From NCBI GenBank assembly GCA_037176885.1, contig JAWWNJ010000017.1, positions 62,001-126,000 of the forward strand: 64,000 bases of DNA. Reading direction: 5' to 3'. This DNA comes from Favolaschia claudopus. Its lineage: Eukaryota > Basidiomycota > Agaricomycetes > Agaricales > Mycenaceae. Both the position numbers and the translations under genes were made by a program. The notes under the pieces were generated by a model. The model was not told the DNA's origin and made no database searches. It saw only the letters and a program-made list of their open reading frames with translations. Shown piece by piece: positions 21,284-32,345 of this stretch (position 1 is the first letter of the stretch; each line of letters begins with the position of its first letter).

Positions 21284-22554
21284 TTATACTAATAGCAAGG
21301 TCTGCATGGTTGACATGGCTAGGGACACAGTTGGACGCATATTGGGATCAATATGTGTCATGCCAACAAGGAGAGCGTCATATTTAGAATAGCCCGTATC
21401 ATCATCCGGTATGTTATACCACTTCAGAAGAGACTCAATCCTCAATGAGGTCAGATGCTTATAAACACTTGCCTGGCGTCCCTCGGCGAGCTCGCCCTGG
21501 AGCACTTTGCCCAACATGAAAACATCGGCAGCGCAGACATCATAAGGCTTGTCGAGAAACTGCTCCGGAGCAGCCCATTTTGAAGGAGGTCGGCAATTGG
21601 AAGCGAAGAGGCGTAAGTCCGCGGTAAATTTTTTGGCCGCCCCAAAGTCAATGTAGGCCATACGGAAATCAAACAGGCTATGAAAGGGCGGCTTCACGAG
21701 ACCCGCGGCCGGTTCCCAAACCTCGCGAGGCCTTTTGTCGGAGCGGTTCCATACAATGTTCCGTGGATGTATATCCTGAAATGACTATAAACGGCTATTG
21801 CAGAGAGGATGGTTCGCTTACACCGTGAGCGATACCATGGTCATGCATGAATTGAAGACCCTATATCTTGCGTCAAACCGAAGCTATGTCCAGGATTTCA
21901 GAAAACTTACCTCTAACAGTTGGCGTGCCATTTCAAATCGGGATGGGGCACAGTCGAAGGGAGGCCATGCCCAATGCTCGCCCCACCACGCCTGCACTAC
22001 GAAGTCCATACTGACCCCGGAAATAAAGTGAAGAACGGGGATCGTGTGATTGCGAGCGTCAGCGCGCAGGGGGTGGGACGATAACTCCCGGATGATCTGC
22101 AGTTCTTTGCTCCCCGTAGGTATAGCCTTTATCATAACATGGCGGAGATAGCGGTCCAGTGCAAGATGCAGGAATGCAGTCTGGGGAGGTCAGAGCTAAG
22201 TACAACGATGCCAGGAAGCCCTTTGTTTCGACGCTGACCTCTTGGAAAAAGCCTAAACGTCTATTAAGATGGGGCTGCGCCCAATCAACGTCAAGTCGGT
22301 GGATAAAGTCCTCGTCGTTCTGAGGGTGAAAGGGATCTGGCGCGGCCTTCCGGGGAAAGCGTGCATTGTGTGCGGTGTCCTCGTACGCTGGCGTTCCCCA
22401 CAGCATCAGACCATGCGAACGGAACAAGTCAAGACAAGCAAGCCACGGTAAATTGAAGTCCCCTGGCTGATAGTTGTCCCACTGTGACTTTTAAACGTCA
22501 GCGATAAAACGGGCAAGTACGCGGTGACGAGCGAACCTCAGTCTCTGTGGACAT
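21284..22554 (-). CDS. Protein kinase-like domain protein
   Basis: About five exons. The first is MSTETE (ATG at 22552-22554). The second starts SQWDNYQPGDFNLPWLACLD and describes a basidiomycete-type N-terminal region. Then come kinase elements in order: a lysine in RYLRHVMIKAIPTGSKELQI (VAIK-like), MARQLLE then GLQFMHDHGIAHG, DIHPRNIVWN (catalytic loop, HGD rather than HRD), MAYIDFGAAKKF (DFG), WAAPEQFLDKPYDVCAADVF (APE and subdomain IX), and PNMRPTVSLAMSTM. The core catalytic residues (K, D, N, DFG) are present, so activity is possible. The glycine-rich loop is not obvious. Proteins of this kind are numerous in agaricomycetes and their targets are unknown. Mid-gene introns are short (about 45-55 nt). 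Confidence 0.75.
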
Positions 22555-22838
22555 GGTGGGCACTCAAGGGGAAAAATCGGTCAGGTGATCATTGACCCTT
22601 TCAGATTTCTCACGGTTGATATAGGTTGCTTTTCAACTGCTTTTTGGAATTGCCGGATAGTCCTGATTCAGAAGCTTTGGGAAGATTATGCACAAAATGG
22701 ACCATACGCGCGTACTTGTAGACTCTGGGGGCTAATTCTGGTACAAGTTCAAGGGCCAGATCACGAGAAAAGTACGCAGCTGTACGCTATAGGCAGAAAC
22801 TACATATTTGAAACCGAAACGAGGGGAAAATCAGTCAA

Positions 22839-24476
22839 TCATCGCCAGCCAAACCGATCCTGCGCCACATCATACTGTCTCGGCCTCGAACGAGAACGGT
22901 AAACACTGCTGCTCGGCTTGCCACTCGACGAACCCCCATGCCCTTTTAGGTTCCCGTGCCGCGCATCCGCCACACTAGACGGAAAAACCACCGCAGCCTG
23001 ATACTCCTGCGCCCAAGGCTCAATCTCCTTTACAGCATCCTCCACCGTAACCCCCGCACCCGCAAAATGCCTCGCCACCTCCGCCGCCGTCACACTAAAC
23101 TGCGTCGCCCTATACGGTTTGAAACTTACCACCCCAGCCACCTCAATCCCATTCCGCCTCAGCAAATCCCGATACATCCCCGGCGATGCAAACAGCTGCG
23201 CGCTACACGCCATAAACTCCGTGCGCAGGGTCGTATCGCCGTTCTCCCCGATGGCGGGGCGCAGTCGCGCGACGGTGCGGCTGGCGCGAAGGTCACCCAT
23301 GTGAGGCGTGCCGTCCGAAGCACGGCGAACGCCACGCGGCCAGGAGCCGCGATGGGTCGTGAGATAGGCGTGCCAGACCTCGACGGGGTCGTCCATCCGC
23401 GGGTTATTCGCTTTCGGCGACTGGGGACGTTGGCTTGAGTGATTGCTCGGGAGAAGTAACGGCGCCGGCGCCGACGCCGCAGGGGACGGGGAAGCCGAAG
23501 CCTGGGGGCCCGATTGCGCGGGCTCCGGATTGCGCCAATGCGCAAGGATATAGCGTTGCAATTCTGTCTTCTCGTCTCGCGGCGTCTGGTGCGCCTCGGC
23601 GCACAGCATCTTGACCTTTGCTATACAGTCGTCGTTCCCCGGTTGGTGCGCTCTGTTCATGAGATACTGCAGTTGGCGAAGGTTCTGTGGAGTTCGGATG
23701 GAATGGCTAGATGAAAAGGATGGGGTGCGGTGATCTGGGAAGTCGAGCGCCCCCGATGAGGCGATGACCTCAACGGTGGGGCGGGGAGGGAGATTCGTCG
23801 AGAGTCTGCGAGGTTCAGTCGGGGGCGTCGACTTCACAATGGGCGATTCGAGTGGGCTGATGGGAATCTGAGAGGAAGGGGCGGAGCCCGCGGGAGGGTT
23901 TTCGCGCTGCCGAGTGGAGGATCGCGGACGAGACGGAGCCGGCCTGGGCTCGCTGTCCTGGGACTCAGGATCTACCAGCATCTTCTCAACTTCAAGGTCC
24001 TCGTGAGTTGTATCAAGATTGGCTGAGCTGGTCTCCGAGGTGCCAGTGGCGGACACTGCCAGAGAATCGAGTTGCTTTCGAAGCGCCTCGCACTCGGCCT
24101 GAGAAACACGAAGCTGTTCGGTAACCGTCGAAAGCTGTTTCCCAGCCTCGTATGACTCGCATTGAAGCCGACAAGTCAAGCGCTCCAGATCGCGCAGACG
24201 AGCTTGATCTTGCTCCCGTTGGCGTCGACGACTCAGACCCTCGGCGATTCCGTCAAAAAAGTAGGTATCGAGCTGTTTGTCTAGGTCTTTGAACGCGGAA
24301 TGAATGGAGGAGTGATTGGAGGCCTTGGCCTCTGAGACATGGGACATGTGCGAGCGGCATGTGCCGCATCCAGAAGGATGGACGACGCCGAAGGAGGGAT
24401 TGCATTCCCAAGCGGGAAGCTCGTCACGGTGGGTGTCCTCGCGGAATCGCTTAACAGGTAAGCCGTTTGAGGACAT
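22839..24476 (-). CDS. Hypothetical 545-aa protein with coiled coil
   Basis: A single-exon ORF starting MSSNGLPVKRFREDTHRDEL. I start here, not 84 codons upstream, because the upstream part reads like 5'UTR (basic, low complexity). An N-terminal region with CNPSFGVVHPSGCGTCRSHM has closely spaced cysteines and histidines. A coiled coil follows (about residues 70-150, RRRQREQDQARLRDLERLTC...). A long Ser/Pro-rich linker comes next, and then a conserved-looking C-terminal block (about 380-520: DPVEVWHAYLTTHRGSWPRG, LRTEFMACSAQLFASPGMY, VTAAEVARHFAGAGVTVEDA). There is no signal peptide or membrane segment. I do not recognise the family and give no function. Confidence 0.6.
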   Translation of the reverse strand: MSSNGLPVKRFREDTHRDELPAWECNPSFGVVHPSGCGTCRSHMSHVSEAKASNHSSIHSAFKDLDKQLDTYFFDGIAEGLSRRRQREQDQARLRDLERLTCRLQCESYEAGKQLSTVTEQLRVSQAECEALRKQLDSLAVSATGTSETSSANLDTTHEDLEVEKMLVDPESQDSEPRPAPSRPRSSTRQRENPPAGSAPSSQIPISPLESPIVKSTPPTEPRRLSTNLPPRPTVEVIASSGALDFPDHRTPSFSSSHSIRTPQNLRQLQYLMNRAHQPGNDDCIAKVKMLCAEAHQTPRDEKTELQRYILAHWRNPEPAQSGPQASASPSPAASAPAPLLLPSNHSSQRPQSPKANNPRMDDPVEVWHAYLTTHRGSWPRGVRRASDGTPHMGDLRASRTVARLRPAIGENGDTTLRTEFMACSAQLFASPGMYRDLLRRNGIEVAGVVSFKPYRATQFSVTAAEVARHFAGAGVTVEDAVKEIEPWAQEYQAAVVFPSSVADARHGNLKGHGGSSSGKPSSSVYRSRSRPRQYDVAQDRFGWR

Positions 24477-24968
24477 GGCGGGAGGGACTAAGGCGAAACA
24501 GGGATCGTAAATTCGAGGTCGACGCGTCCGCCGAGACGCGCGCCAAAGCGACCGATTCGGACCCGGATGAAGTCTGGAAGCTGAGAATTGACGGTGAAAA
24601 TGTGAAAAGTAGAAGAGTACTAAAACTTTACCGGATTCGATTAGAGGGGATCTAGTTCGTTCGGTGGGAATGGGAAAGCGTGGTGGAAGCAGAAAAGAAC
24701 GGTTTGTTTGGCAATCTCCTTTGACCAAAATACACGCCTACAAGCGTGGTCAAAGCGTGGTTCGAGTGATCGATGCTGTTCGAGTGATCGATGCTGTTCG
24801 GCGACAAAACCGGTCATAAACCCAACAGAGACCGGCAAAATCGTTCGTAAGGAGGAAAGAGAATAGGAGGAAAAAAAGAGCAAAACAGAGCCACACGTGA
24901 TCGTGTTTATTTTCTACTTCAAAACTATGCAATCGACTCTCTAGATATTCTAGTTGAGATGAAGAATT
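24477..24968. other. Intergenic with short tandem repeat
   Basis: No gene. GTTCGAGTGATCGATGCT occurs twice in tandem at about 24761-24796. Confidence 0.5.
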
Positions 24969-27736
24969 TCAGGCCGAGTTCTCTTTGGATTTTTTTTCTT
25001 CGAATTTGAGCGCCTCCCCGGGCTCCATCACGTTAATTCCCATTTCCTCCGCTGAACGGAATTTTGAACTGATAAGCTCAATGTATTCGAATGCGACGCA
25101 CCTGCAATCTGCTTCACAGGCCCAGCAAACCACTTGCGAGCGCTGATCAACCAAAAGCCAACACTGTAAAAGATGACAATTCCAACTGCCACCTGCAGAA
25201 GACATCAATATAATCGGTAATGCAACGTCGTAGCGACGTACGATGGAATAATTGAACGTTTCCGAAGTCACAGGCTGTTCAACAATCAATTCGTACCACG
25301 ATGCGAAAAATCGAGGCGGCAACTTACATTGACCTGAGGCAATATAAACACAATAGATATGAACGCGATCCAAATCACAGCAGCCAATGCAATAGGATAC
25401 GAGAACACCCCAAGGTGGAACGGTCCACGGACGAATTTCTTGCGATATATCACACGAAGAGCGATAGGAATTGCCTGAAAGTGTCAGATCATTCATCACA
25501 ATAACGGAACCAGCAAACCCACATAAGATATGTAAAGACCGATGGTGGCGATGGAGGTTGCCGCTGCAAAAGCTACGGAGCTCCCCAAACTTGGTAGACC
25601 GAGGCAGAAGCTCAGAAAGCACGCGAGCCATACTGGACCTCGGTTATTGAAAGTAATCAAGTAGTATGGGGACAAGACAAACCTGTGCGTATGGGGGATT
25701 TCCACTTCGCATTAACATAGTTGAAGAATTTGTGACCCGGAATACCGCCATCGCGAGCGAAAGCGAACATCTGAAACAAATTGTATGTTAGAATGGAGAG
25801 AAGGATACAATGCATACCATCCGCGAATTACTCGTAATCGAGAACGTCCCACAGAAGAACATCGCACCAACAACAATAACCTTAGAAGTCATTTTCGAAT
25901 CAGTGCAAAATCAAAGGCTAACAGCCATCCGACACTCACCATGAGCACAATAGCGCCATTCTCACCGACCGTATCCAAAAAAATCTGAGCTACCGGCTGA
26001 CCGGTCTCGCTGTCCAGCGTGCGGTCCAGATCTTGTATCGAAAAGAGCAGACCGAGAATCAGGAACCATCCAAGCACTGCAGAGACGCCGATGGCCATGA
26101 TGATCCCAATGCTACCCGACATGGCGGCATTTTTCGTCTCCTCCGTCATCTTTTCAAACCGTGAGCTATAGAATCATCGCGGAGAATGAAATACAAACAT
26201 GAGCACTTGCATCAAAACCTGGATGGACAAGTCTGATCAGTAAATTGTCGACTAGTCGCCGGGCACCTCACCCGTCAGCGTGTACTATCAACAGAAAAAC
26301 TATTAAGCGGCAGAGTTCAACCAGCTACCAAAAGCGTCTCACCTGAGCCATCAAAATCTGGATAATCCTGTCAATAACAAGATCCAGTTCAATTCGAAAC
26401 ACTTGCCCCAATAACAGCAACATAGACATGACTAGCACGCTCACCCCATCCTCCCGTCCCGTCCAAGAAAGTCTTGAAGACAAATGTCCCCGATTGATGG
26501 GTAGGCGCCTTCGCCAGGATAGCCACAACCAGCGAAAATGTGCCTGATTATTCGAACAAGTCAAAGAAAAATTCTTCAGCTGGCTGGAAATCATACCAAT
26601 TGCGTGCCACCACACCGAGATATTATTCAGATAATGTAGAATATGAACTCCGAATGTATTGATAGTGCCTTGCGCTGCGAGAACGGCGGCGTATATCCCA
26701 ATAGTCGTGTTGGGAGTGGGGACAAAGTCCGTCTTGAGGGTACATGCTGTCGAGAGAAACGTGGCGCAGCCGAAACTGAGGCTTGTTTGAAAAATAGTTC
26801 GCCGACGAGCGGAAATGTTTACCTGATTCCGGTTGTAACGGCGACTTGGCCCAAGAGATTAAACCACCCTTGTATTTAAGTAAATGAGCGCATTCGTCAT
26901 TGAATTTGAAGCCAACAAATACGCACCAGTGATCCATGACGCCAACGGCGCGTCTTTCGGCTCGGAAAGCATGGCTGCCCAGAAGTAGGGTCCTCCGGAG
27001 GTGGGATGCGCACTGGACTGGGTAGTGAGCTGTCTATTTTCGACAATGTGTGTTGTATATCGAACCTGCAGACCTCTGTGAAGTAGGTGAGAAAGAGTTT
27101 AGGAGATATATATGGAATAAAGTTATACCAGCCATAGCAAGACCAACGAGCATCGTGAATATAGCTAAACCGAATCAGATGAATTCTGTCCAGCACTCGG
27201 AATTACTCACAGACCACGATCCATCCCCAAACCATTACAGCCGGGCCTGATCAAAAAAGGGCATATCAGCTCAGTTATTGCAAAAACTTCGGCACCGTAG
27301 AACACTGACCTCCGGTGTTCTGCGTGGAATTTTGCGATAAGCCACCCCAATATAACGCACGAAATGTGACCCTACGCACCAAACCGTATAGAAACAGAGA
27401 CGGAATACCGGTGATCACAGAAATGATTGAGAACGACACCTAAGTTGAGTGCGTTTGCATTCAGTAGAATTCTCTCGCCAAAAATTGTCAAACGAACTCC
27501 AAAATTCTGGTCCAGACACTCAGACGAAGCAAACCCGGAAGAAAACCCGGTCACTCACCTGCATGAGACCAAGTTCTCGACTGTCGTGCGACTTATCATG
27601 AGCAGATAAACGGCGGCAAAGCTAAAATAACCACTAACTTGAGCTCCTGCTTATAACCCATACGCGCAAGCTCCATCTCGTCCGCCGCCAGCCCATTTGC
27701 AGCTGCTTTCGTTTCTTGGTGGTCCGAGTCCGACAT
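24969..27736 (-). CDS. Amino-acid/GABA permease (APC superfamily)
   Basis: A gene with many short exons on the minus strand. The first exon (ATG at 27734-27736) gives MSDSDHQETKAAANGLAADE then MELARMGYKQELK. The next small exon completes the family signature of fungal GABA/choline-type permeases, in which A.MGY.QELKREL.L.Q precedes the first membrane span. Later exons show hydrophobic spans, for example the block with VSVGWLLAFDFALIRK and LGWFLILGLLFS on the minus strand at 25889-26149. The last exons give ATSIATIGLYISYV, a segment with VIYRKKFVRGPFHLG, LAAVIWIAFISIVFILPQVN, and the end ...EEMGINVMEPGEALKFEEKK. I expect about 12 membrane spans and a role in uptake of amino acids or GABA at the plasma membrane or vacuole. 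The substrate cannot be read from sequence, and internal exon borders are approximate. Confidence 0.82.
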
Positions 27737-28240
27737 TGTTGGAGGAAGAGTGGCCAGGGAAGTAACTGATACTCAGGTCTTCTTGAACTGCCACCCCCGT
27801 TTTACGGCGGCAGAAGCTGATAACAGTCGTGGGTGGGGTCGTTATCACCACGAGCTCATTGGCTGTTCGGCGGTATGGCTTGATGCGAGCGTCTACGCGC
27901 CCCGAGGGGATCGAAGAGCATATGGTCGGGATAACAAGGCCAAGTGATAATGTAGACTGTATAGCTGAAGGGAGCGCGATTCGCGGTGGTTGATGGGGGG
28001 GAAACAGCAGTGATCCAGTGACATCCTTGCCGTCACACGACTGAACGCCAACCACCCTAAAAAGGAAATTTTTGAAATCCTCCAAAAATCGCGGGGTTGG
28101 GCATTTCAGAGGGTCCGTTCGCGGAAACTGCGTGTAGATGCCGCCAGTGAATTTCTAGCACACAGCTGATCTGCAAATTTTGAACCAGGACATCCGACAA
28201 ATAAGGCACGTGTTTTTCCATTTTCGCCCTCAGGAAGTCT
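27737..28240. other. Intergenic, upstream of the permease
   Basis: No gene; short overlapping ORFs only. It probably includes the permease promoter. The last eight bases (28233-28240, GGAAGTCT) are the left target duplication of the following MITE. Confidence 0.5.
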
Positions 28241-28855
28241 TAGTGTTTTGCTGGCTTGGCTTGGCCTGAAAGCCATGGCTTTGGCCTGGCTTTTGCTGGC
28301 TTTGGCCCAGGAATTTCGAAGCCAGAGCCATGGGCCAGCAAAAGCCAGGGCCAAGCCAAAGCCGCTGGCTTGGGCCATGGCTTGTGACGAAATTTTACTT
28401 TGCTTTATTTTGATGCGCCATGTAGGTCAACTAACATTATTATAGTCCAGAGATACACTACTTACAGTATTGAAACTCACAGAGCTCCCCCCTGATGCTC
28501 TCGCTGCAACTTTCCGTCACCGACCGTCAGCGGGACCTTCCTAATTCGGAAGTGGTGCTGACTTCGTCGTCGAAATTTGTAGTGTTCGTCGGAAATTTTG
28601 CAGAAGAGTGTTTGGGAATGATTCTGTGAAGGTAATCTGTCCCTCAAACTGTCCTCCCTTCATTTAATTTGAGCCGAATTCGCCTGCCAAAGGGAATGTC
28701 CAAAGCCATGGCTCACCTGGCTTGGCTTGGCCCGGAATATTTCAAGCCAGGAGCCAGAGCCAGACGAAGCCAGAGAAACGGCTTGGCCTGGCTTGCTCAA
28801 GCCATGGCTTGGCTTGGCTGGCTTCTGGCTTTGAGCCAGGGCCAGCAAAACACTA
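28241..28855. mobile_element. hAT-like MITE, 615 bp
   Basis: The ends are perfect 15-bp inverted repeats, TAGTGTTTTGCTGGC at 28241-28255 and its complement at 28841-28855. They are flanked by the 8-bp direct repeat GGAAGTCT (28233-28240 and 28856-28863). Both arms, about 150 bp each, are packed with GGCTTGGC/GCCAAGCC and AGCCATGGCT words in both orientations, so the arms can fold back on themselves. The middle (about 28390-28660) is unique. The 8-bp duplication and the TAGNG terminus fit the hAT superfamily. No coding capacity. Confidence 0.85.
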
Positions 28856-29002
28856 GGAAGTCTAGATCTAGGGTTAGGGTTTTACTTCTTGCTTGCCACT
28901 CTATCATCGCCGCCTCACGGATTTGGATAATCGGCGCTAACCTCCAGATTCAAGCTCGCTATAACCTTAAGCTCAGCGTAATCGAGATACATCGTTGGCC
29001 AA

Positions 29003-30851
29003 ATGGACTGCATGGTACCGGCCACCTCCTCAATGTCCAATCTTCCCTTGGAGACCCTCCTCGCAATTCTAAATATGCTGGATGCAAAGTCGATGCTTCG
29101 GTGCTGTGCGGTATGCTTCTTCCTATGCTGTCTGTCGCAGCTAAAAACTCCATGCAAAGGTTTGCCGTCTCTGGCAAGAGACTGTCAAATCTTCCACCGA
29201 ATTACAATACACCATCGAATTATGGGCGGATGGCATGATTCCTGGCCCTTATACTCTTCTTACCGCTGTACAAAAGATGGCTCGTTTGAAGGAGTGGCGG
29301 GATTCATGGGCGTCTCTCGACTGGAAGTCTCGCACGGTTTTCCCCATCATGGAACACCCACGAGCGTACGAGCTTGTCGCCGGCGTATTTGCACAGCAGA
29401 ATACATGGCCCCAGTCGGATTTCTCCTCAATCCGACTCCCTTCATCGGAAATGGAAGCTCAATTTTATTCTAACCAGAACATCGGCTTGGAGTCGCTTGA
29501 CTTTGCAATGGACCCTACACAGGACTTTGTCGTTTTCTTACACAAGCAGACAGACGAGGACATTGGTAATTTTGAATGTCGGTCGTTATCGAATCTTGGC
29601 CCCCATCCGCGAGCTTTTTCTCCGAGACAATCCTTCGGTTTGAAGGACGACAATTTTCGAAGAATTTTCATGCAGGTCGCCGACGATGTCATCGGTCTAC
29701 TATTTCGCACAACTGGTGACCTTGGGGCACCGTCTCTTCGCCTCATTCTATATAACTGGCGCGAGGGTTTTCCGCTCGCGGTGCGCGTTTCGAATATTCT
29801 CCGTTCTCAGAGTTTGACTACTGTTTAGGATCTGACCCAATTCCCCGGCTCCGTATGTGATTTCGCCCTTATTTCTCCCCGCGCATACATTTTAGCATGC
29901 GTCAGTCACCACGAATACCATCTTGGAGGTCTAGGACAAATTCACATATACACATTCCAAGACACCCCAGACCCCCCTCGTCTTGTCGCCACCCTTCGCC
30001 TTCCTCTGCTCCATCACAGCAGGTCCCTGGATCGAATCGTAGCGCATAGTGGCCCGTACTGCGCCAATCCAGTTTCGGGAGCGTTGTTTTCGAAATCTAA
30101 CGAGCAGCGAATCTGTGTCATCTCCCTTGCCTACGACCGTGCCGAATTCTACACAGTCTATGTTCATCATCGATGTTTCGAAAAATATCTGAAGAACGAT
30201 GGACCGGCGCCTGAAGTTGTGCTCTGGGATAATTGGGGCCCACGGAACACACGGCTGCTTCCTGGGAGACATCTCTTCTGGTTAAGGTGGATTCCGCTTT
30301 CTTCTCTAGGGTTCTTGCTAAATCGTTCACTCAGATACGTGCACGGCGAACGTGTGGTTTGTCCTATAGATCCCGATCACCCTGATCGTGTCGAAATACT
30401 CGATTTCGGTATCATCCCAACTCGACCTGGTTTTGACAAGTCAACCGTCGTGAGACCCACGACTATTGTATCTCCTGTGGATCGCCCGCTATTCATGAAT
30501 AGTGTTACTACCTCCCTGCCTTTCCGCCGCATATCTCGGGAGCTACCTGGAGACGATCCCCATGTTCTATTCTTGCTAGACCAGGACCGGTTGATTGGAG
30601 TCAATGAAGACGTTGGTTTTTGTTCATTATACGATAAAGTATTAATTCATAGTACGATAGGTCAACCAGCTGACGGTCTACGCTGTCTGACTTGTCCGTC
30701 TGTTTTTCAGGCTTTTAGGTGCAAATGTAAGGTGCGTCTTACATTAAATTTGAATGATCTTGTGGTGTCAAGTGAATGCGCTGAGGTGTATGTTGTCGCT
30801 TTCCTTGTTGTGGATTGTATTATCCATTTGTATTTCCTCCTCCTGAAATAG
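29003..30851 (+). CDS. F-box protein with beta-propeller-like C-terminus
   Basis: The N-terminus carries an F-box (MSNLPLETLLAILNMLDAKS then MLRCCAV). The in-frame ATG at 29033 fits the domain, although 29003 is also possible. An intron (GTATGC...CAAAG) joins to VCRLWQETVKSSTELQYTIE then LWADGMIPGP, the usual second block of this agaricomycete F-box type. Two further introns are inferred. One is 48 nt, ends TTTAG at 29828 and removes an apparent stop. The other, near 30290-30336, joins RHLFWL to RYVHGERVVCPIDPDHPDR. The C-terminal half (IHIYTFQDTP, VVLWDNWGPRNTRLLPGR, ILDFGIIPTRPGF, VLFLLDQDRLIGVNED) repeats beta-strand-like blocks. It is a presumed SCF substrate receptor with unknown target, distinct from the LRR-type F-box genes in this window. 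The 3' end beyond about 30640 is uncertain. Confidence 0.75.
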
Positions 30852-30859
30852 TTATAGAC

Positions 30860-31320
30860 TGGCCGGACATACAACTTGTATGGCAGATCTGTGCTCCATT
30901 TTTCATGGACTCAACGACAGACACTACTCTTGGATCTCTCTCGTTATCACTTCAAGATTCACTGCGACCGCAGCAAGTATTCCTTTTCACTATGTTTTAC
31001 CGCCACCCACGTCTTGCCACGTCCTTTGACGATGACGCCGCGCTTAGCTCTGGTTTGCCGAATGTGGATTTCTGTCTCTGACTCTCTACCACCAACATCA
31101 ATGTGACTCGGCGCGGTCTTGGTTGCATTTTCAGTCGAGAAAGTGATGTCTGTCGGGAATTTTCGGGGCATGCCACTCGACATGTCTTATGCCACGACGT
31201 CCTTCGCCCATGGGTGTCGAATTACTGGGTTATGCAAATTGTCCCTGACTACCAGTATTGAGGATCTAGACGAAGTGCTGGGCGTCTCAGCGCCCTCTTC
31301 GAGCTGCACTTGAGGGAATC
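30860..31320 (+). pseudogene. Coding-like fragment, possibly C-terminus of another F-box protein
   Basis: Overlapping open stretches in shifting frames contain words seen in the same F-box family as the preceding gene, such as LCFTATHVLPRP and RMWISVSDS, then FRGMPLDMSYATTSFAHGCR with LTTSIEDLDEVL. No F-box or start is seen in front of them. I read this as a truncated F-box relic, or as additional 3' exons of the gene at 29003. The sequence alone does not settle which. Confidence 0.35.
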
Positions 31321-31583
31321 AACTCACGAACTGTGGCCTAGATCAGACTCGAAATCCAGCCTATCAACACGTTTAACGTATTTTGATTTCCCTCCGCTTT
31401 ATCGTACGCGCCGACTGTGATGTACACGGTCCTGGGAAACCCTCTTTTTCCAGTTTCGAAATACGCGACCGCGCGGTGTTTTCATCAAAGCGACACGTTC
31501 CCGCTTCGGACGTACAGCACACAACGGGCATAAAAAACGAGGACGACATGCCCGAACTCAATTCTCTCCCACCTCCCGAGTCC

Positions 31584-32292
31584 ATGCTTCCTCTCTACAC
31601 TTTACTCCTCGAATCATGGCTTCCCATTTTATCGATGTTAGTGGGGCCTGCACTCGTCTCGACCCCATTGACAGTCTGTTCACATTTTGATTCTATGCTT
31701 TATGTAACGAAACTGATTTCCCGACCCGAATTGGTTTTCGTAGGAAAGATGCACTTGCCGTGGGGCAATATTTTCCGATCTTCGATATCTTTGTGGCGAC
31801 TGGCGTCTTGGACCCGCTGTTCTGCCTTCCGGTCCCCCGTTCAATATCTTGCTTGCCAACTACGAAAGGCTCGCAGGTCTCTGCCCGGACGAGTTCTTGC
31901 GAAGATACACCAATCGCACAAACGGCGAATTCCTGTGGCCACCGTATGAGGGCTTCCATCCCACGTCATCGCCCCATTCACTAGAACCTGGCACATTGCT
32001 TGACCGCTTCGGAAATGAGGGAGGGAGGTATCTTTCGCCGGCGAATACACCGTTTGCGCATCGTGCGTTGCCTCCAGCGAGTTTGAATCGACTCGAGGAT
32101 GGGCATGACTCCAACGACAGTGGAGGAACAGCCAGCTATTATCTGTATCGTGTTGAGCGGAGGTTTACGGTGCTGACAGGAATCATTGCGCCGTGGTTTG
32201 AACAACGAGGCGCTGGAACACAGTACTTGACACCGAGAAATGTCGGGGCTTTGGTTGAAGAAGGGTTCTTGTCAAGAGTCTTGTTGGACTGA
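31584..32292 (+). CDS. Secreted TNT-domain protein, NADase-like
   Basis: The last exon (about 31750-32292) encodes a TNT domain (formerly DUF4237). Visible parts are a YLCGDWRLGP block, the segment LCPDEFLRRY, LDRFGNEGGRYLSP, TPFAHRALPPASL, and GAGTQYL. The Arg of LDRFG, the Arg of GGRYLSP and the Gln of GTQY correspond to residues that matter in TNT NAD+ glycohydrolases. The family includes bacterial NAD-degrading toxins and a surface NADase of Aspergillus. Basidiomycete members are typically secreted. The N-terminus is less clear: an ATG at 31584 opens a hydrophobic stretch (MLPLYTLLLESW), and an intron ending TTTTCGTAG at about 31744 probably joins it to the main exon. No frame break is seen in the domain itself. 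The function is inferred to be extracellular NAD+ cleavage. Confidence 0.7.
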
Positions 32293-32345
32293 GGGTAATT
32301 TTGATAGCTCACCTCCGCCAAAACTTTCTAATTTTCGAACAACAA

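Noticed and set aside
28248..28850. Ala/Leu/Trp-rich ORFs in the MITE (for example LAWLGLKAMALAWLLLALAQ).
   Set aside because: They are translations of GGCTTGGC-type repeats and carry no protein meaning.
28669..29238. 189-aa ORF running from the MITE into the F-box gene.
   Set aside because: Its first part is MITE repeat and its second part is out of frame with the F-box exon.
29826..29828. In-frame TAG in the F-box gene at 29003, first taken as a nonsense mutation.
   Set aside because: A 48-nt intron (GTGCGC...TTTAG, with a CTNAC-like branch site) ends exactly at this stop and joins GFPLA to DLTQFPGS in frame.
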